Positions 15,834 through 24,496 are shown, counted from the stretch's first letter. The stretch is 33,341 bases of DNA from Nioella sediminis (GCF_001879695.1 NZ_MNBL01000071.1:1-33341); one strand, 5' to 3'. The notes: generated from the letters alone by a model not told the origin. Translations and numbers: made by a program.

Positions 15834-15906
15834 GTCTGGGGTCCGGGTGAAGGATGTTGCGACCGTCTTAGGCGGCACCGGCGCGGAATGCAAACCGAAG
15901 CGACAA

Positions 15907-17289
15907 TCAGGCGTAGGCGCGGCCTTCCTGTACGCTGAGAGAGGGCCGGGCCAGTGGTCCGAAACCGCGCCCGAGCCACCCCAGATCGGGGAAGAGCGAC
16001 AGCAGTTCCTGCCGCGCGTCCGGGGCCAGATCGGATTTGTCCAGTTCGCCCGCATGCAGGCTTTCTGTGGCGGCGCCATTGGCCGTGATGACGTGATGCC
16101 CATCCAGCAGCAGGTGGTGGTAATCAACACCCGACACGGCAGCTGCGGGACGTATCGTTTCATCGTTGATCAGGGACTTGGCCGGAACCAGAACCTCGGA
16201 TGCGCCGTGCAGCAGCTCGGCCTTCCAGCCATTGATCAGCATACGGTGCTGTGGAGAGACGACAAGATCGCGATCCGGCACACCCGGCGCAATGGCCCCT
16301 TTGCGAATTCGCACGGGGCGCATGTGCGGGTGAGCCGCCAGCCGTTCAGGCGTCATCCGGGTATGGCTCCGCCACCGCAAGGGTTGCGGGCCGCTATCGC
16401 GGGTCAGGATAAGATCACCGGGTCTGAGGCTGGACACCTCGCGCGGCCCTGCGACCGTATCAATCAGGGTGCCGGGGGTGAAGCACAGGATCAGCCCGTC
16501 CTCGAATGTGACCACACCGATGCTTTCGTCGATATGGTTCATCTCTGAATCGGCCGATTGCTCCTCTTCCACGAAGACGCCAACGGTGGTGCTTGTCTGG
16601 CCGTCGATCATGACCGTGGCGGTGTTGCCCCCGTTGATCGTTTGAGTTTCGGCGACAACCACGCCCTGGGTGAAGGTGTCGCCCAGGCTCAGCGTGTGCG
16701 TCGTATGGTTGACCCCGCCAAAGACCGCCGCCGTGCCGCTGCTGGCATCGCCACCGGCCTGAATGGCGATGTAACCCACGGTTTCCGCGGCATGAATGCC
16801 GTCCTGGCCTTCCTCTTCCTGAAGCCGCACATCAAAGCCGGACGCGGTAACGTTCAGCGGATCGCTGTCCACTGTGGTTGTGTCATTTTCCGACATGACC
16901 GAGGTCAGGATGACCGGCGGATCGGCAAAACCGCCCGCGAGGCTGACGGAACTGGTGGCATGGGTGGCGCTTGTCGTGCCCGCCTCGATCACCCGGCCAT
17001 CGGGCAGGGTATGGACCCCTTCCTCGACGGCAATCCAGTTGATCGTTTCCGTCGCCGGATGCGGGCCGTCCAGATATTCCCATTCCTCGATGATGAAGGT
17101 GAACGAGGTCGCATTGCCATCGGTGTCGTAGGTGATGTCCGTGACACGCAAGGAAAAGGGATGCCCGCCATTGCTGGTGGAGCTCAGCGCGATGACCGGG
17201 TCGGTCAGCGGCTCATCGAAGGTGATCGTGATCGGGTCGTTCTCGCCCGGCGAATTCGTGGTGATACTGCCCGCTTGCCCGATGGCCAT
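15907..17289 (-). CDS. Hint domain protein with three lectin-like repeats
   Basis: A 460-residue protein on the his strand between hisA and hisF. Residues about 27-91, 124-180 and 208-266 look like three related repeats, each ending in an acidic stretch, a histidine and a hydrophobic strand ([49 protein letters not shown]), reminiscent of H-type lectin modules. Residues from C269 ([11 protein letters not shown]) to about 415 form a Hint domain of the Hint_2 type common in Rhodobacteraceae surface proteins, with [18 protein letters not shown] and [10 protein letters not shown]. Hint domains can self-cleave at such a cysteine. The protein is acidic and has no signal peptide, so export might be by a type I system. 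Whether it is processed or secreted is inference. The ribosome binding site is weak. Confidence 0.82.
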   Translation of the reverse strand: MAIGQAGSITTNSPGENDPITITFDEPLTDPVIALSSTSNGGHPFSLRVTDITYDTDGNATSFTFIIEEWEYLDGPHPATETINWIAVEEGVHTLPDGRVIEAGTTSATHATSSVSLAGGFADPPVILTSVMSENDTTTVDSDPLNVTASGFDVRLQEEEGQDGIHAAETVGYIAIQAGGDASSGTAAVFGGVNHTTHTLSLGDTFTQGVVVAETQTINGGNTATVMIDGQTSTTVGVFVEEEQSADSEMNHIDESIGVVTFEDGLILCFTPGTLIDTVAGPREVSSLRPGDLILTRDSGPQPLRWRSHTRMTPERLAAHPHMRPVRIRKGAIAPGVPDRDLVVSPQHRMLINGWKAELLHGASEVLVPAKSLINDETIRPAAAVSGVDYHHLLLDGHHVITANGAATESLHAGELDKSDLAPDARQELLSLFPDLGWLGRGFGPLARPSLSVQEGRAYA

Positions 17290-17384
17290 GGCCGGAATTG
17301 CCCCATACCGCTCAAAGATACCCCGCCTGGATCAGCGGATTTTTCGCAAAACTAGGGGCAAATCTGGGCGAAAATGCGGCGAGA

Positions 17385-18107
17385 TCAGCCCTTCAGCACT
17401 GTAAGTGCCTCGGCAAGATCCAGTGCCCCGTCATAGAGCGCGCGGCCCGAGATCGCCCCGTTGAGCGGCGCCCCGCAGGATTTGAGCGCCCGCAAGTCAT
17501 CCAGCGAAGACACGCCGCCCGAGGCGATGACCGGGATCGACACGGCATGGGCCAGCGCCGCCGTTTCCTCGATATTGGGGCCCTGCATGGCCCCGTCGCG
17601 GTTGATATCGGTGTAGATGATGGCGGCAACGCCCGCGTCCTCGAAGCTGCGCGCAAGGTCGGTGGCGTTCACATTGGTCTCTTCGGCCCATCCCTTGGTG
17701 GCGACCATGCCCTTGCGGGCGTCGATGCCGACGGCAACCTTGCCGGGGAAGGTGCGGGCCGCTTCGCGCACCAGATCGGGGTTTTCCACCGCGACCGTGC
17801 CCAGGATCACCCGCGCGATGCCCTTCTCGATCCACATGGCGATGGTGGCCATGTCGCGGATGCCGCCGCCAAGCTGCGCCGGAACCGAGGTTTCCGCCAG
17901 GATCGCCTCGACCGCCGCGCCGTTCACCGGTTCGCCTGCGAAGGCACCATTGAGGTCCACCAGATGCAGCCATTCGCAGCCCGCCGCCTGAAATGCCTTG
18001 GCCTGTTCGGCGGGACGGTCATGGAAGACCGTGGCCTTCTCCATCTCGCCCTTGTAGAGCCGCACGGCCTGTCCGTCCTTGAGGTCGATGGCGGGGTAGA
18101 GGATCAT
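17385..18107 (-). CDS. hisA: ProFAR isomerase HisA
   Basis: A 240-residue TIM barrel catalysing the Amadori isomerisation of ProFAR to PRFAR, the step before HisF/HisH. D8 in [17 protein letters not shown] and the aspartate in [10 protein letters not shown] are the catalytic pair. The start at 18107 gives the standard [12 protein letters not shown] terminus. The gene is separated from glsA by about 500 bp holding an opposite-strand gene, so it probably has its own promoter, and from hisF by the Hint gene. Confidence 0.98.
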   Translation of the reverse strand: MILYPAIDLKDGQAVRLYKGEMEKATVFHDRPAEQAKAFQAAGCEWLHLVDLNGAFAGEPVNGAAVEAILAETSVPAQLGGGIRDMATIAMWIEKGIARVILGTVAVENPDLVREAARTFPGKVAVGIDARKGMVATKGWAEETNVNATDLARSFEDAGVAAIIYTDINRDGAMQGPNIEETAALAHAVSIPVIASGGVSSLDDLRALKSCGAPLNGAISGRALYDGALDLAEALTVLKG

Positions 18108-18250
18108 CTTGAAGGGCCTTTCGCGAAGGGGGCTTTTGTCGGCGCCCTTTTGCCGGAACCCGCGCCGCTTGCCAAGGCAACCCAACGTCAGCCTTGCCAG
18201 AATGCCGCAGGCCCGGTCAAACTGCGCTCAGTTTCTGGGAGGAGATCACC

Positions 18251-18640
18251 ATGAAAACCACGCTTATCGCCCTCGCCGCTGTCATCGGCCTTGCCGGCAT
18301 GGCCGCCGCCGACCCGATCGAGGGCCGCTGGCGCACCGCACCCGATGACAACGGCAATACCGGGATCATCGAGGTCGTGCAGTGCGGCAGCAACTTCTGT
18401 GGCACGCTCATTCAGGCCTTCGACGGCTCCGGCGCGACCATGGCCAGCGAGAATGTCGGCCGCCAGATCATCTGGGATACCGCGCCGCGCGGGGGTGGCG
18501 AATATCGCGGGCGGCTCTATTCGCCGGACCGGGATTCGACCTACAACTCGCGGCTCTATCTCAACGGGGACACCATGTCGGTCTGTGGCCGCCTGCTCGG
18601 TATTCAGCGCTGTGGTGGCGACTGGACCCGCGTGAACTGA
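18251..18640 (+). CDS. DUF2147 family exported protein
   Basis: A 129-residue secreted protein with a signal peptide ([20 protein letters not shown], likely cleaved after AAA) and a DUF2147 domain ([24 protein letters not shown], then [20 protein letters not shown]). Four cysteines could form two disulfides. GGAGGAGA precedes the ATG. It is the only plus-strand gene inside the his region, and its last 37 bases overlap the 3' end of glsA. Similar proteins sit in his clusters of related bacteria as I recall, but the function is unknown. Confidence 0.9.
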   Translation: MKTTLIALAAVIGLAGMAAADPIEGRWRTAPDDNGNTGIIEVVQCGSNFCGTLIQAFDGSGATMASENVGRQIIWDTAPRGGGEYRGRLYSPDRDSTYNSRLYLNGDTMSVCGRLLGIQRCGGDWTRVN

Positions 18641-19581
18641 CCCTGTTCGGGGTTGGCCGATTGGCTGGCCCCGAACACCGACCACCCCATGTCGCTGGCC
18701 AGCCGCTCGATCGCTTCGGTGCCAAGCTGGGAATTGCCCTGTGCATTCAGCCCTGGCGACCAGACCGCGACAGAGGCCCGGCCCGGAACGATGCACAGGA
18801 TGCCGCCGCCCACGCCGCTTTTGCCCGGAAGGCCCACGCGGAAGGCGAAATCACCTGATGCATCGTAGTGACCGCAGGTCATCATGATCGCATTGATCCG
18901 CCGAACCCGATCCGGTCCCAGCATCCGGGGCGTTCCCGCTGCGCTTGTCAGGTACAGCCCCGCACGGGCCAGCTGGCGGCAGTTCATCTCGATGGCGCAT
19001 TGGTGGAAATAGGCCCCAAGTGTCAGTTCCGCCGGGTTGATCAGGTTGCCGTAGGATTTCATGAAACTGGCCAGCGCCAGGTTGCGGTGCCCGGTCGCGG
19101 TTTCCGATCTGGCCACCGCGTCGTTGATGTGGATGTCGTCGTCACCCGCCGCGGCCCGCACGAAACGCAGGATCTCGCCCAAGAGTTCCTTCGGCTGATG
19201 ACCTGCCAGAATGGCATCCGTCACCGCGATGGCGCCTGCGTTGATGAAGGGGTTCCGGGGGCGGCCCTTTTCATGTTCCAACTGCAGGATCGAGTTGAAC
19301 GCCTGCCCCGAAGGTTCCCGCCCGACCCGCGACCAGAGCTGATCGCCAAGGCGGCCAAGCGCGATGGACAAGGTGAAGACCTTGGAAATGGACTGGATCG
19401 AGAAGGGCAGGGCGCTGTCGCCCGCGCCAAGAACCTGACCGCCCGGAAGCGCCACGGCGATGCCAAAGCGGGCAGGGTCCACGCGGGCCAGTTCAGGGAT
19501 GTACTGAGCCACCTCCCCACGGTCCGCGCGACCTGCCATATCCGCTGCGATCCGGTCGAGGGCGTCCTGCAGGTCAGGCAT
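18604..19581 (-). CDS. glsA: Glutaminase
   Basis: A 325-residue enzyme of the serine-dependent beta-lactamase-like glutaminase family that hydrolyses glutamine to glutamate and ammonia. S64 and K67 form the S-x-x-K pair ([10 protein letters not shown]). [13 protein letters not shown] and [20 protein letters not shown] are the conserved substrate and tyrosine regions. The length is normal. The start codon is 4 bases after the hisH stop, so it is probably translated with hisHB. The 3' end overlaps the opposite-strand DUF2147 gene by 37 bp, an arrangement that could allow interference between the transcripts. Glutamine supply for HisH makes a metabolic link thinkable, but glutaminase would consume rather than spare glutamine. 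Confidence 0.95.
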   Translation of the reverse strand: MPDLQDALDRIAADMAGRADRGEVAQYIPELARVDPARFGIAVALPGGQVLGAGDSALPFSIQSISKVFTLSIALGRLGDQLWSRVGREPSGQAFNSILQLEHEKGRPRNPFINAGAIAVTDAILAGHQPKELLGEILRFVRAAAGDDDIHINDAVARSETATGHRNLALASFMKSYGNLINPAELTLGAYFHQCAIEMNCRQLARAGLYLTSAAGTPRMLGPDRVRRINAIMMTCGHYDASGDFAFRVGLPGKSGVGGGILCIVPGRASVAVWSPGLNAQGNSQLGTEAIERLASDMGWSVFGASQSANPEQGQFTRVQSPPQR

Positions 19582-19585
19582 CGGA

Positions 19586-20224
19586 TCAGGGGTGCCAGTT
19601 CAGGAAATTGGCGATCAGCCGCAGCCCGGCGTGCTGGCTTTTTTCCGGGTGGAACTGGGTGCCCACCACATTGTCACGCCCCACGATGGCGGTGACCCGC
19701 TCGCCATAATCCACATGCGCCAGCAGATGCGCGGGGTCAGTGACTTTCATGTGATAGCTATGGACGAAATAGGCATGGTCGCCGGTGTTCAGGCCGTCGA
19801 GAACCGGGTGGGCTCGGTCGATGACCAGATCGTTCCATCCCATATGCGGCACTTTCAGCGTGGGGTCGGAGGGCTCGATCCTGACGACTTCACCGGGAAT
19901 CCAGCCGAACCCTTCCACATCCTCGTATTCGCGGCCCCAGCCCGTCAGCATTTGCATGCCGACGCAGATGCCAAGAAACGGCACGCCACGGGTTTCGACG
20001 GCCTCAACCAGGGCCTCCTCCAACCCGTCAATCGCCTGCAACCCGCGCCGACAGGCCGGGAAGGCACCGTCGCCGGGCAGAACGATGCGGGTCGCCTTGG
20101 CTACGACATCGGGGTCGGCGGTTACCACGACCGCCCCATGCCCACCCTCGGAGGCCATGCGTTGAAAGGCCTTCTCGGCGGAATGCAGGTTGCCGCTTTC
20201 GTAATCCACAAGGACGGTGGTCAT
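19586..20224 (-). CDS. hisH: Imidazole glycerol phosphate synthase glutamine amidotransferase subunit HisH
   Basis: A 212-residue class I amidotransferase that makes ammonia from glutamine and channels it to HisF. The triad is C87 ([10 protein letters not shown]), H192 and E194 ([10 protein letters not shown]). The ATG is 3 bases after the hisB stop. The gene is expected to be in the same transcript as hisB and glsA. Confidence 0.98.
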   Translation of the reverse strand: MTTVLVDYESGNLHSAEKAFQRMASEGGHGAVVVTADPDVVAKATRIVLPGDGAFPACRRGLQAIDGLEEALVEAVETRGVPFLGICVGMQMLTGWGREYEDVEGFGWIPGEVVRIEPSDPTLKVPHMGWNDLVIDRAHPVLDGLNTGDHAYFVHSYHMKVTDPAHLLAHVDYGERVTAIVGRDNVVGTQFHPEKSQHAGLRLIANFLNWHP

Positions 20225-20227
20225 GGG

Positions 20228-20815
20228 TTACAGCGTCCCCTTGGTCGAGGGGATGGCATCGGCCTTGCGCGGGTCGGGTTCGACCGCCATGCGCAGGGCG
20301 CGGGCCACGGCCTTGAAGGCGGCCTCGGCGATGTGGTGGCTGTTGAAACCATGGATCTGGTCCACATGCAGGGTGATGCCGCCATGGGTGGCGAGCGCCT
20401 GAAAGAACTCGCGCACCAGTTCGGTATCGAACGAGCCGATCTTGGGCGTGGGTAGCTCCACGTTCCAGATCAGGAAAGGCCGTGCCGACAGGTCCAGCGC
20501 GGCGCGCACCTGCGCGTCATCCATCGGCAGGTGGCATTCGCCATAGCGCCGGATGCCCCGCTTATCGCCAAGCGCCTGAACCAGTGCCTGTCCCAGAGCG
20601 ATCCCGGTATCCTCCACCGTGTGGTGGTCGTCGATATGGTAATCGCCCTTGGCGCGGATCGTCATGTCGATCAGCGAATGGCGGCTCAGCTGGTCCAGCA
20701 TGTGATCGAAAAAGCCGACGCCGGTCTGGTTGTCATAGGCCCCGGTCCCGTCGAGATTGATCTCGACGCTGATCTCGGTTTCGGCCGTCTGCCGGGAAAT
20801 CTGTGCTGTTCGCAT
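20228..20815 (-). CDS. hisB: Imidazoleglycerol-phosphate dehydratase HisB
   Basis: A 195-residue manganese enzyme that dehydrates imidazole glycerol phosphate to imidazole acetol phosphate. The metal-binding motifs are [13 protein letters not shown] and [14 protein letters not shown]. The length shows a monofunctional dehydratase with no histidinol-phosphatase domain, as usual in alphaproteobacteria. It is the first his gene of the cluster here; GGAG lies upstream of the ATG. Confidence 0.98.
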   Translation of the reverse strand: MRTAQISRQTAETEISVEINLDGTGAYDNQTGVGFFDHMLDQLSRHSLIDMTIRAKGDYHIDDHHTVEDTGIALGQALVQALGDKRGIRRYGECHLPMDDAQVRAALDLSARPFLIWNVELPTPKIGSFDTELVREFFQALATHGGITLHVDQIHGFNSHHIAEAAFKAVARALRMAVEPDPRKADAIPSTKGTL

Positions 20816-20843
20816 CGGAAGGCTCCGCCATTGTCGTTGCCGC

Positions 20844-20872
20844 CTTATAGGGCGCTGCGCCGTCGCGGAAAA
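20844..20872 (-). promoter_or_regulatory. Putative hisB promoter
   Basis: On the minus strand TATAAG (20844-20849) follows a weak TTTTCC -35 (20867-20872) with 17 bp between. A start near 20837 would give a 22-nt leader, too short for a his attenuator peptide. Confidence 0.4.
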
Positions 20873-20886
20873 GGGCGCAAGGGCAG

Positions 20887-20916
20887 GGCCGGGGCATGCG
20901 GGTTGCCGCCCCGGCC
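20887..20916. terminator. GC hairpin after the exported-protein gene
   Basis: A perfect 9-bp stem (GGCCGGGGC, 20887-20895; GCCCCGGCC, 20908-20916) lies just downstream of the stop of the minus-strand gene at 20924. It has no T run on that strand (TGTTT follows on the plus strand), so termination would be imperfect or assisted. Confidence 0.45.
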
Positions 20917-20923
20917 TGTTTCG

Positions 20924-21874
20924 TTACTGAAGGGTGATCTCGCCCACCATATCCTCAAGGAAATAGAGCTGGTAGGTGCCCGGAGCACCATCCCCAAGGA
21001 AGTAGAGGCTCATATCAACAGTGCGCGGGTTGCTGTCCCAGCTGATCGAGTTGGTCCATTCGATTCGCGGTGTGGAGTTCGACCCGCTCTGCGATCCGAT
21101 CAGGGTCAGCGGCGCGCCATCCGGGCCGACCAGCGAGAACCAGGTGTTGCGCAGGAAGGCCTGATTTTCACCAGCTTGCGCGTCGGTGTCGGTCGAGAAG
21201 GCGGGCGTCGCATCGAAATCGACCCGCAGCATCGTGCCCGTGGCGGGCGCCAGAAGCCCCGGCACGTCGGTGCGGTTCATGTTCGTTTCCGCCGTCAGCT
21301 CGGTCGCGCGGGTCAGTCCGGTGGGAACGAAGGAAAAGGTCTGGCTGGGGCTGATGACCGGGCCCACCTCGACGGCAAGGTTCACCGGTATTTCCAGCAT
21401 GTCATCATCTTCACCGATGATCAGCGTGGCGGTCGTCGCCTCGCGCGGCAGATACCAGACGCCGTTCAGGAAGGCCTGCGCGGTTTCCTCGGGGAAGTCG
21501 CGCGGGCGGCGTTCCGACATGGACCCGGCAGACGGCGTGAACACCCCGTACCAGTCGTAGCGCCCCTGGGCACGACGGCCTTCCTCATCGCCGGGCAACA
21601 TCAGGGTAATGTCGGAGGAGCTGTAGGAGATCCGGTCCAGATCGTCGCTCCATGCCACGTCGAAGATGGCGCGGATATAGAAGAAATGACCATCCGGGCC
21701 GCCAAGCACGTAAGGCGCGCAGCAGAATGATCCGGAATTTCCGGAATGGTCGACAAGTGTTTCGTATCGGTAGACGCTCATCCCCGACAGGCTAAGCGGG
21801 GATTGGGCCAAGGCAGGCAACGCCGTGATCGCGGCAAGGCCAATGGATGCAAAGGCGGTCAAAAAGCGGGACAT
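20924..21874 (-). CDS. Exported hypothetical protein
   Basis: A 316-residue protein I do not recognise. The start at 21874 has AGGAGGA upstream and begins MSRFLTAFASIGLAAITALPALA, a clear signal peptide. An earlier in-frame ATG at 22042 lacks these features and lies inside the promoter of the divergent gene. The mature part is beta-rich, has an adjacent cysteine pair early on (SGSFCCAPYVLGG), and carries repeated short hydrophobic strands towards YFLGDGAPGTYQLYFLED. It is most likely periplasmic or outer-membrane. It is divergent from a Sel1-repeat protein gene and upstream of hisB, with no visible link to histidine. Confidence 0.75.
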   Translation of the reverse strand: MSRFLTAFASIGLAAITALPALAQSPLSLSGMSVYRYETLVDHSGNSGSFCCAPYVLGGPDGHFFYIRAIFDVAWSDDLDRISYSSSDITLMLPGDEEGRRAQGRYDWYGVFTPSAGSMSERRPRDFPEETAQAFLNGVWYLPREATTATLIIGEDDDMLEIPVNLAVEVGPVISPSQTFSFVPTGLTRATELTAETNMNRTDVPGLLAPATGTMLRVDFDATPAFSTDTDAQAGENQAFLRNTWFSLVGPDGAPLTLIGSQSGSNSTPRIEWTNSISWDSNPRTVDMSLYFLGDGAPGTYQLYFLEDMVGEITLQ

Positions 21875-21968
21875 CGATGATCCTCCTACAAACTGTTGAT
21901 GCAATACAGCGTGGAGTGTTCGAAACCGGGCTTGCATTTGCAAGGAAAAACACCTGGCATCGGCGATC

Positions 21969-21999
21969 TTGACTAAATGTCTGATTGACACTATATAAT
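21969..21999 (+). promoter_or_regulatory. Promoter of the Sel1-repeat gene
   Basis: TTGACT (21969-21974) is followed after 17 bp by TATATA (21992-21997), which overlaps a perfect TATAAT (21994-21999, 19-bp spacing). TGTC-N5-GACA (21978-21990) lies between the two elements and could be an operator. The start codon is about 50 bp downstream of the predicted start. Confidence 0.6.
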
Positions 22000-22056
22000 C
22001 CTCGCATCCGTGATTCCCGGCATTTTTTCGCCAGCCGTCCATTTCAGGAGAGTTTC

Positions 22057-22899
22057 ATGTCCCACTTCCGCTTTGTTTCGCCCCGCACCCTGATCCTCGC
22101 CGCGGGGCTGGCGCTTGCCCTGCCGCTGGCTGCTGCGGCGCAGTCGCATATGACGTCCACCTATGGCGACATCTCCGTCACCATCACCGGAACCGGCTCG
22201 ATCAGTTCGCGCGAAACCGCGCGCGGGATCGAGGCGGTTCTGAACGAGCACACGGTGCTGATCACCAATAGCAGCGTCGTCGTCGATGGTCAGGTCTACA
22301 ACGTCCAGCCGGAATCGCAGGTCGTGGTCGATGGCAATGACGGATTTGCCGTGATGGTCGACGGGATCGACGTCATGATGATTGCCGAAATCGCCGGCCT
22401 GACGGCACGGGCCGAAGCAGGCGAGGCCAGCGCCCAATTGGACCTTGGCATGATCTATTGGGATGGTGAGGGCGTCGAGCAGGACTATGTCCGCGCGGTG
22501 CAGTTGTTCCGTCAGGCGGCCGAGCAGGGCAACGCGATTGCGCAATCGAACCTGGCCTACGCCTATTACAATGCTGAAGGCGTGGAAAACGACGACAACG
22601 CTGCGATGTACTGGGCTGGCCTGTCCGCCGCGCAAGGCGATGAGGTAGCCATGCGCCTGGTGGCCTTTGGGCATTATCGGGGCCGTGGCTTCCCGCAGGA
22701 CCGTGCCGAAGCCGCCCGCATCTGGGCCGAGGCCGCCAATCTGGGCGACGACTATTCCGCCTACAACATGGGGATTGTCGTGCGCGATGGCGATGGCGTG
22801 CAGCAGGACGATGCGCTGGCAATCCTGTGGTTCGAACGGGCGCTGGAACTTGGCCATCCCGATGCCGCCGAACGCCTCGAAGAGATGCGCGCGCAGTAA
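22057..22899 (+). CDS. Exported Sel1-like repeat protein
   Basis: A 280-residue protein with a signal peptide (residues about 1-30, ending ALPLAAAAQ). A beta-type region of about 80 residues follows (TSTYGDISVTITGTGSIS), then four Sel1-like tetratricopeptide repeats from about 110 to the end (SAQLDLGMIYWDGEGVEQDY, AIAQSNLAYAYYNAEGVEND and so on). Sel1 repeats bind partner proteins. The start at 22057 has CAGGAGAG upstream; the frame opens earlier at 21985, but that lies in the promoter. The terminator at 22914-22944 serves this gene too. The partner is unknown. Confidence 0.88.
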   Translation: MSHFRFVSPRTLILAAGLALALPLAAAAQSHMTSTYGDISVTITGTGSISSRETARGIEAVLNEHTVLITNSSVVVDGQVYNVQPESQVVVDGNDGFAVMVDGIDVMMIAEIAGLTARAEAGEASAQLDLGMIYWDGEGVEQDYVRAVQLFRQAAEQGNAIAQSNLAYAYYNAEGVENDDNAAMYWAGLSAAQGDEVAMRLVAFGHYRGRGFPQDRAEAARIWAEAANLGDDYSAYNMGIVVRDGDGVQQDDALAILWFERALELGHPDAAERLEEMRAQ

Positions 22900-22913
22900 T
22901 CCCGTGGAAACAC

Positions 22914-22944
22914 AAAAGGCCCCCGGAAATCCGGGGGCCTTTTT
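22914..22944. terminator. Bidirectional terminator (Sel1 gene and first tRNA-Gly copy)
   Basis: The 12-bp stem AAAGGCCCCCGG/CCGGGGGCCTTT (22915-22942) has loop AAAT, with T runs at both ends depending on strand. It lies 15 bases after the Sel1 gene and 3 bases beyond the 3' end of the tRNA. Confidence 0.88.
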
Positions 22945-22947
22945 GAT

Positions 22948-23022
22948 TGGAGCGGGCGATGAGATTCGAACTCACGACCCTAACCTTGGCAAGGTTATGC
23001 TCTACCCCTGAGCTACGCCCGC
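22948..23022 (-). tRNA. tRNA-Gly (anticodon GCC), copy 1
   Basis: A 75-nt tRNA with acceptor GCGGGCG/CGCCCGC, D arm GCTC...GAGC, anticodon stem TAACC/GGTTA with loop TTGCCAA, and an encoded CCA. The sequence is identical to the other three copies. It has its own promoter (23037-23065) and terminator. Confidence 0.97.
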
Positions 23023-23036
23023 TCTCTTGAGGGCGG

Positions 23037-23065
23037 TGTTTAGGACGGGCCGTCGGGGGCTGCAA
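23037..23065 (-). promoter_or_regulatory. Promoter of tRNA-Gly copy 1
   Basis: On the minus strand TTGCAG and TAAACA are separated by 17 bp, and the start is a few bases before the tRNA 5' end. The identical promoter occurs at 23237-23265 and 23437-23465. Confidence 0.7.
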
Positions 23066-23114
23066 GAGGAAATTTGGGGCACCGTCCCAGGAAGATATCC
23101 ACCCCGGAAATCAG

Positions 23115-23144
23115 AAAGGCCCCCGGAAATCCGGAGGCCTTTTT
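23115..23144 (-). terminator. Terminator of tRNA-Gly copy 2
   Basis: The stem AAAGGCCCCCGG/CCGGAGGCCTTT with one mismatch is the same in copies 3 and 4 (23315-23344 and 23515-23544). Against the copy 1 terminator a single base differs in the right arm. Confidence 0.82.
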
Positions 23145-23147
23145 GAT

Positions 23148-23222
23148 TGGAGCGGGCGATGAGATTCGAACTCACGACCCTAACCTTGGCAAGGTTATGC
23201 TCTACCCCTGAGCTACGCCCGC
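23148..23222 (-). tRNA. tRNA-Gly (anticodon GCC), copy 2
   Basis: Identical to copy 1 and exactly 200 bp away, with promoter at 23237-23265 and terminator at 23115-23144. Confidence 0.97.
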
Positions 23223-23236
23223 TCTCTTGAGGGCGG

Positions 23237-23265
23237 TGTTTAGGACGGGCCGTCGGGGGCTGCAA
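23237..23265 (-). promoter_or_regulatory. Promoter of tRNA-Gly copy 2
   Basis: Same TTGCAG-N17-TAAACA promoter as copy 1, 200 bp away. Confidence 0.7.
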
Positions 23266-23314
23266 GAGGAAATTTGGGGCACCGTCCCAGGAAGATATCC
23301 ACCCCGGAAATCAG

Positions 23315-23344
23315 AAAGGCCCCCGGAAATCCGGAGGCCTTTTT
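23315..23344 (-). terminator. Terminator of tRNA-Gly copy 3
   Basis: Identical hairpin to the copy 2 terminator. Confidence 0.82.
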
Positions 23345-23347
23345 GAT

Positions 23348-23422
23348 TGGAGCGGGCGATGAGATTCGAACTCACGACCCTAACCTTGGCAAGGTTATGC
23401 TCTACCCCTGAGCTACGCCCGC
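23348..23422 (-). tRNA. tRNA-Gly (anticodon GCC), copy 3
   Basis: Identical to copies 1 and 2, with promoter at 23437-23465 and terminator at 23315-23344. Confidence 0.97.
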
Positions 23423-23436
23423 TCTCTTGAGGGCGG

Positions 23437-23465
23437 TGTTTAGGACGGGCCGTCGGGGGCTGCAA
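23437..23465 (-). promoter_or_regulatory. Promoter of tRNA-Gly copy 3
   Basis: Same TTGCAG-N17-TAAACA promoter as copies 1 and 2. Confidence 0.7.
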
Positions 23466-23514
23466 GAGGAAATTTGGGGCACCGTCCCAGGAAGATATCC
23501 ACCCCGGAAATCAG

Positions 23515-23544
23515 AAAGGCCCCCGGAAATCCGGAGGCCTTTTT
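23515..23544 (-). terminator. Terminator of tRNA-Gly copy 4
   Basis: Identical hairpin to the copy 2 and 3 terminators. Confidence 0.82.
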
Positions 23545-23547
23545 GAT

Positions 23548-23622
23548 TGGAGCGGGCGATGAGATTCGAACTCACGACCCTAACCTTGGCAAGGTTATGC
23601 TCTACCCCTGAGCTACGCCCGC
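23548..23622 (-). tRNA. tRNA-Gly (anticodon GCC), copy 4
   Basis: The tRNA is identical to the others, but its upstream flank is unique: identity ends at 23625. This is probably the copy that keeps the original upstream promoter. Confidence 0.97.
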
Positions 23623-23635
23623 TCTGTGAGGGCGG

Positions 23636-23664
23636 TATTTAGGCCGACAGCCGCAGGGCTGCAA
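23636..23664 (-). promoter_or_regulatory. Promoter of tRNA-Gly copy 4
   Basis: TTGCAG-N17-TAAATA on the minus strand. The spacer differs from the repeat promoters, while both hexamers and the 17-bp distance are kept apart from one base in the -10. This supports the promoter assignment for all four. Confidence 0.75.
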
Positions 23665-23681
23665 GAGGAAAATCGCGCCGT

Positions 23682-24413
23682 CTACGCATTTTCCGCCAGT
23701 CGCTTGCGCCGCGCTGCGCGCCACAGGTTCAGCATCTCGACGGCCCCGGCAAAGACCATCGCCGCATAGATGAAACCGCGTTCGACATGGAAGTGGAAGC
23801 CATCTGCGACCAGGGCCATGCCGACCATGACCAGGAAGGCCAGGGCCAGCATCTTGGTGGACGGGTGATCCTCCACGAATTTCGCGATCGGGGCTGCTGC
23901 GACCATCATCACCACGATGGCCACGACCACGGCGGCGATCATCACTTCGATATGGTCTGCGATGCCCACGGCGGTAATGACCGAGTCGAGCGAGAAGACA
24001 AGATCGAGCAGCATGATCTGGAAGATGACCGAGGCGAAAACCGCCTTCACCACGGTTTCCTCAGCCGTATGGATGCCGCCTTCGACCTCGTGGAAGATCT
24101 CGGTCGAAGCCTTGTAGAGCAGGAAGAGGCCGCCCGCGATCAGGATGATATCGCGCCAGCTGATGTCGAGGCCCAAGACGGTCATGATCGGCTCGCTCAG
24201 CCCGATGATCCAGGCGATGGACAGCAGCAGTAGGATGCGCAGCACCAGCGCCCCCGTCAGCCCGATCACCCGCGCGCGGCGGCGTTGCTCCGCGGGCAGT
24301 CTTGCGGCGGCGATGGATATGAAGATGACGTTATCGACGCCGAGCACGATTTCCAGAACGGTCAGGGTCAGGAAAGAGGCCCACACGGCGGGGTCGGAAA
24401 ACAGCTCGATCAT
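23682..24413 (-). CDS. TerC family integral membrane protein
   Basis: A 243-residue membrane protein with about seven helices, of the TerC family implicated in tellurite resistance and metal (manganese) export. The two signature stretches, VLEIVLGVDNVIFIS (residues 19-33) and LDLVFSLDSVITAVG, carry the conserved aspartates expected to bind metal. AAGGAG precedes the ATG. No ter genes or Mn riboswitch are seen beside it. The substrate remains inferred from family only. Confidence 0.93.
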   Translation of the reverse strand: MIELFSDPAVWASFLTLTVLEIVLGVDNVIFISIAAARLPAEQRRRARVIGLTGALVLRILLLLSIAWIIGLSEPIMTVLGLDISWRDIILIAGGLFLLYKASTEIFHEVEGGIHTAEETVVKAVFASVIFQIMLLDLVFSLDSVITAVGIADHIEVMIAAVVVAIVVMMVAAAPIAKFVEDHPSTKMLALAFLVMVGMALVADGFHFHVERGFIYAAMVFAGAVEMLNLWRAARRKRLAENA

Positions 24414-24496
24414 CTGGCAACTCCTTGGATCGGATCGCAGTCAGATAAGCTGTAGCAGGCCCGCTACAAGCGGTCAGGAGGCGGCCAGCGAAATAA

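Larger units (their letters stand above)
22936..23625. repeat. Exact 200-bp tandem repeat, about 3.45 copies
   Basis: Comparing bases 200 apart shows identity throughout this stretch. Each unit holds a promoter, one tRNA-Gly and a terminator, all on the minus strand. The unit nearest 23650 has a diverged promoter and the unit nearest 22935 has a slightly different terminator stem, so the outer ends mark the boundaries of the duplications. Confidence 0.95.

Noticed and set aside
23002-23465. Repeated 87-codon open frames over the tRNA-Gly copies.
   Set aside because: They run across tRNA genes and promoters and change nothing between copies; they are not protein genes.
22936-23625. CRISPR array suggested by regular direct repeats.
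   Set aside because: The repeats are 200 bp, contain full tRNA genes, and have no variable spacers.
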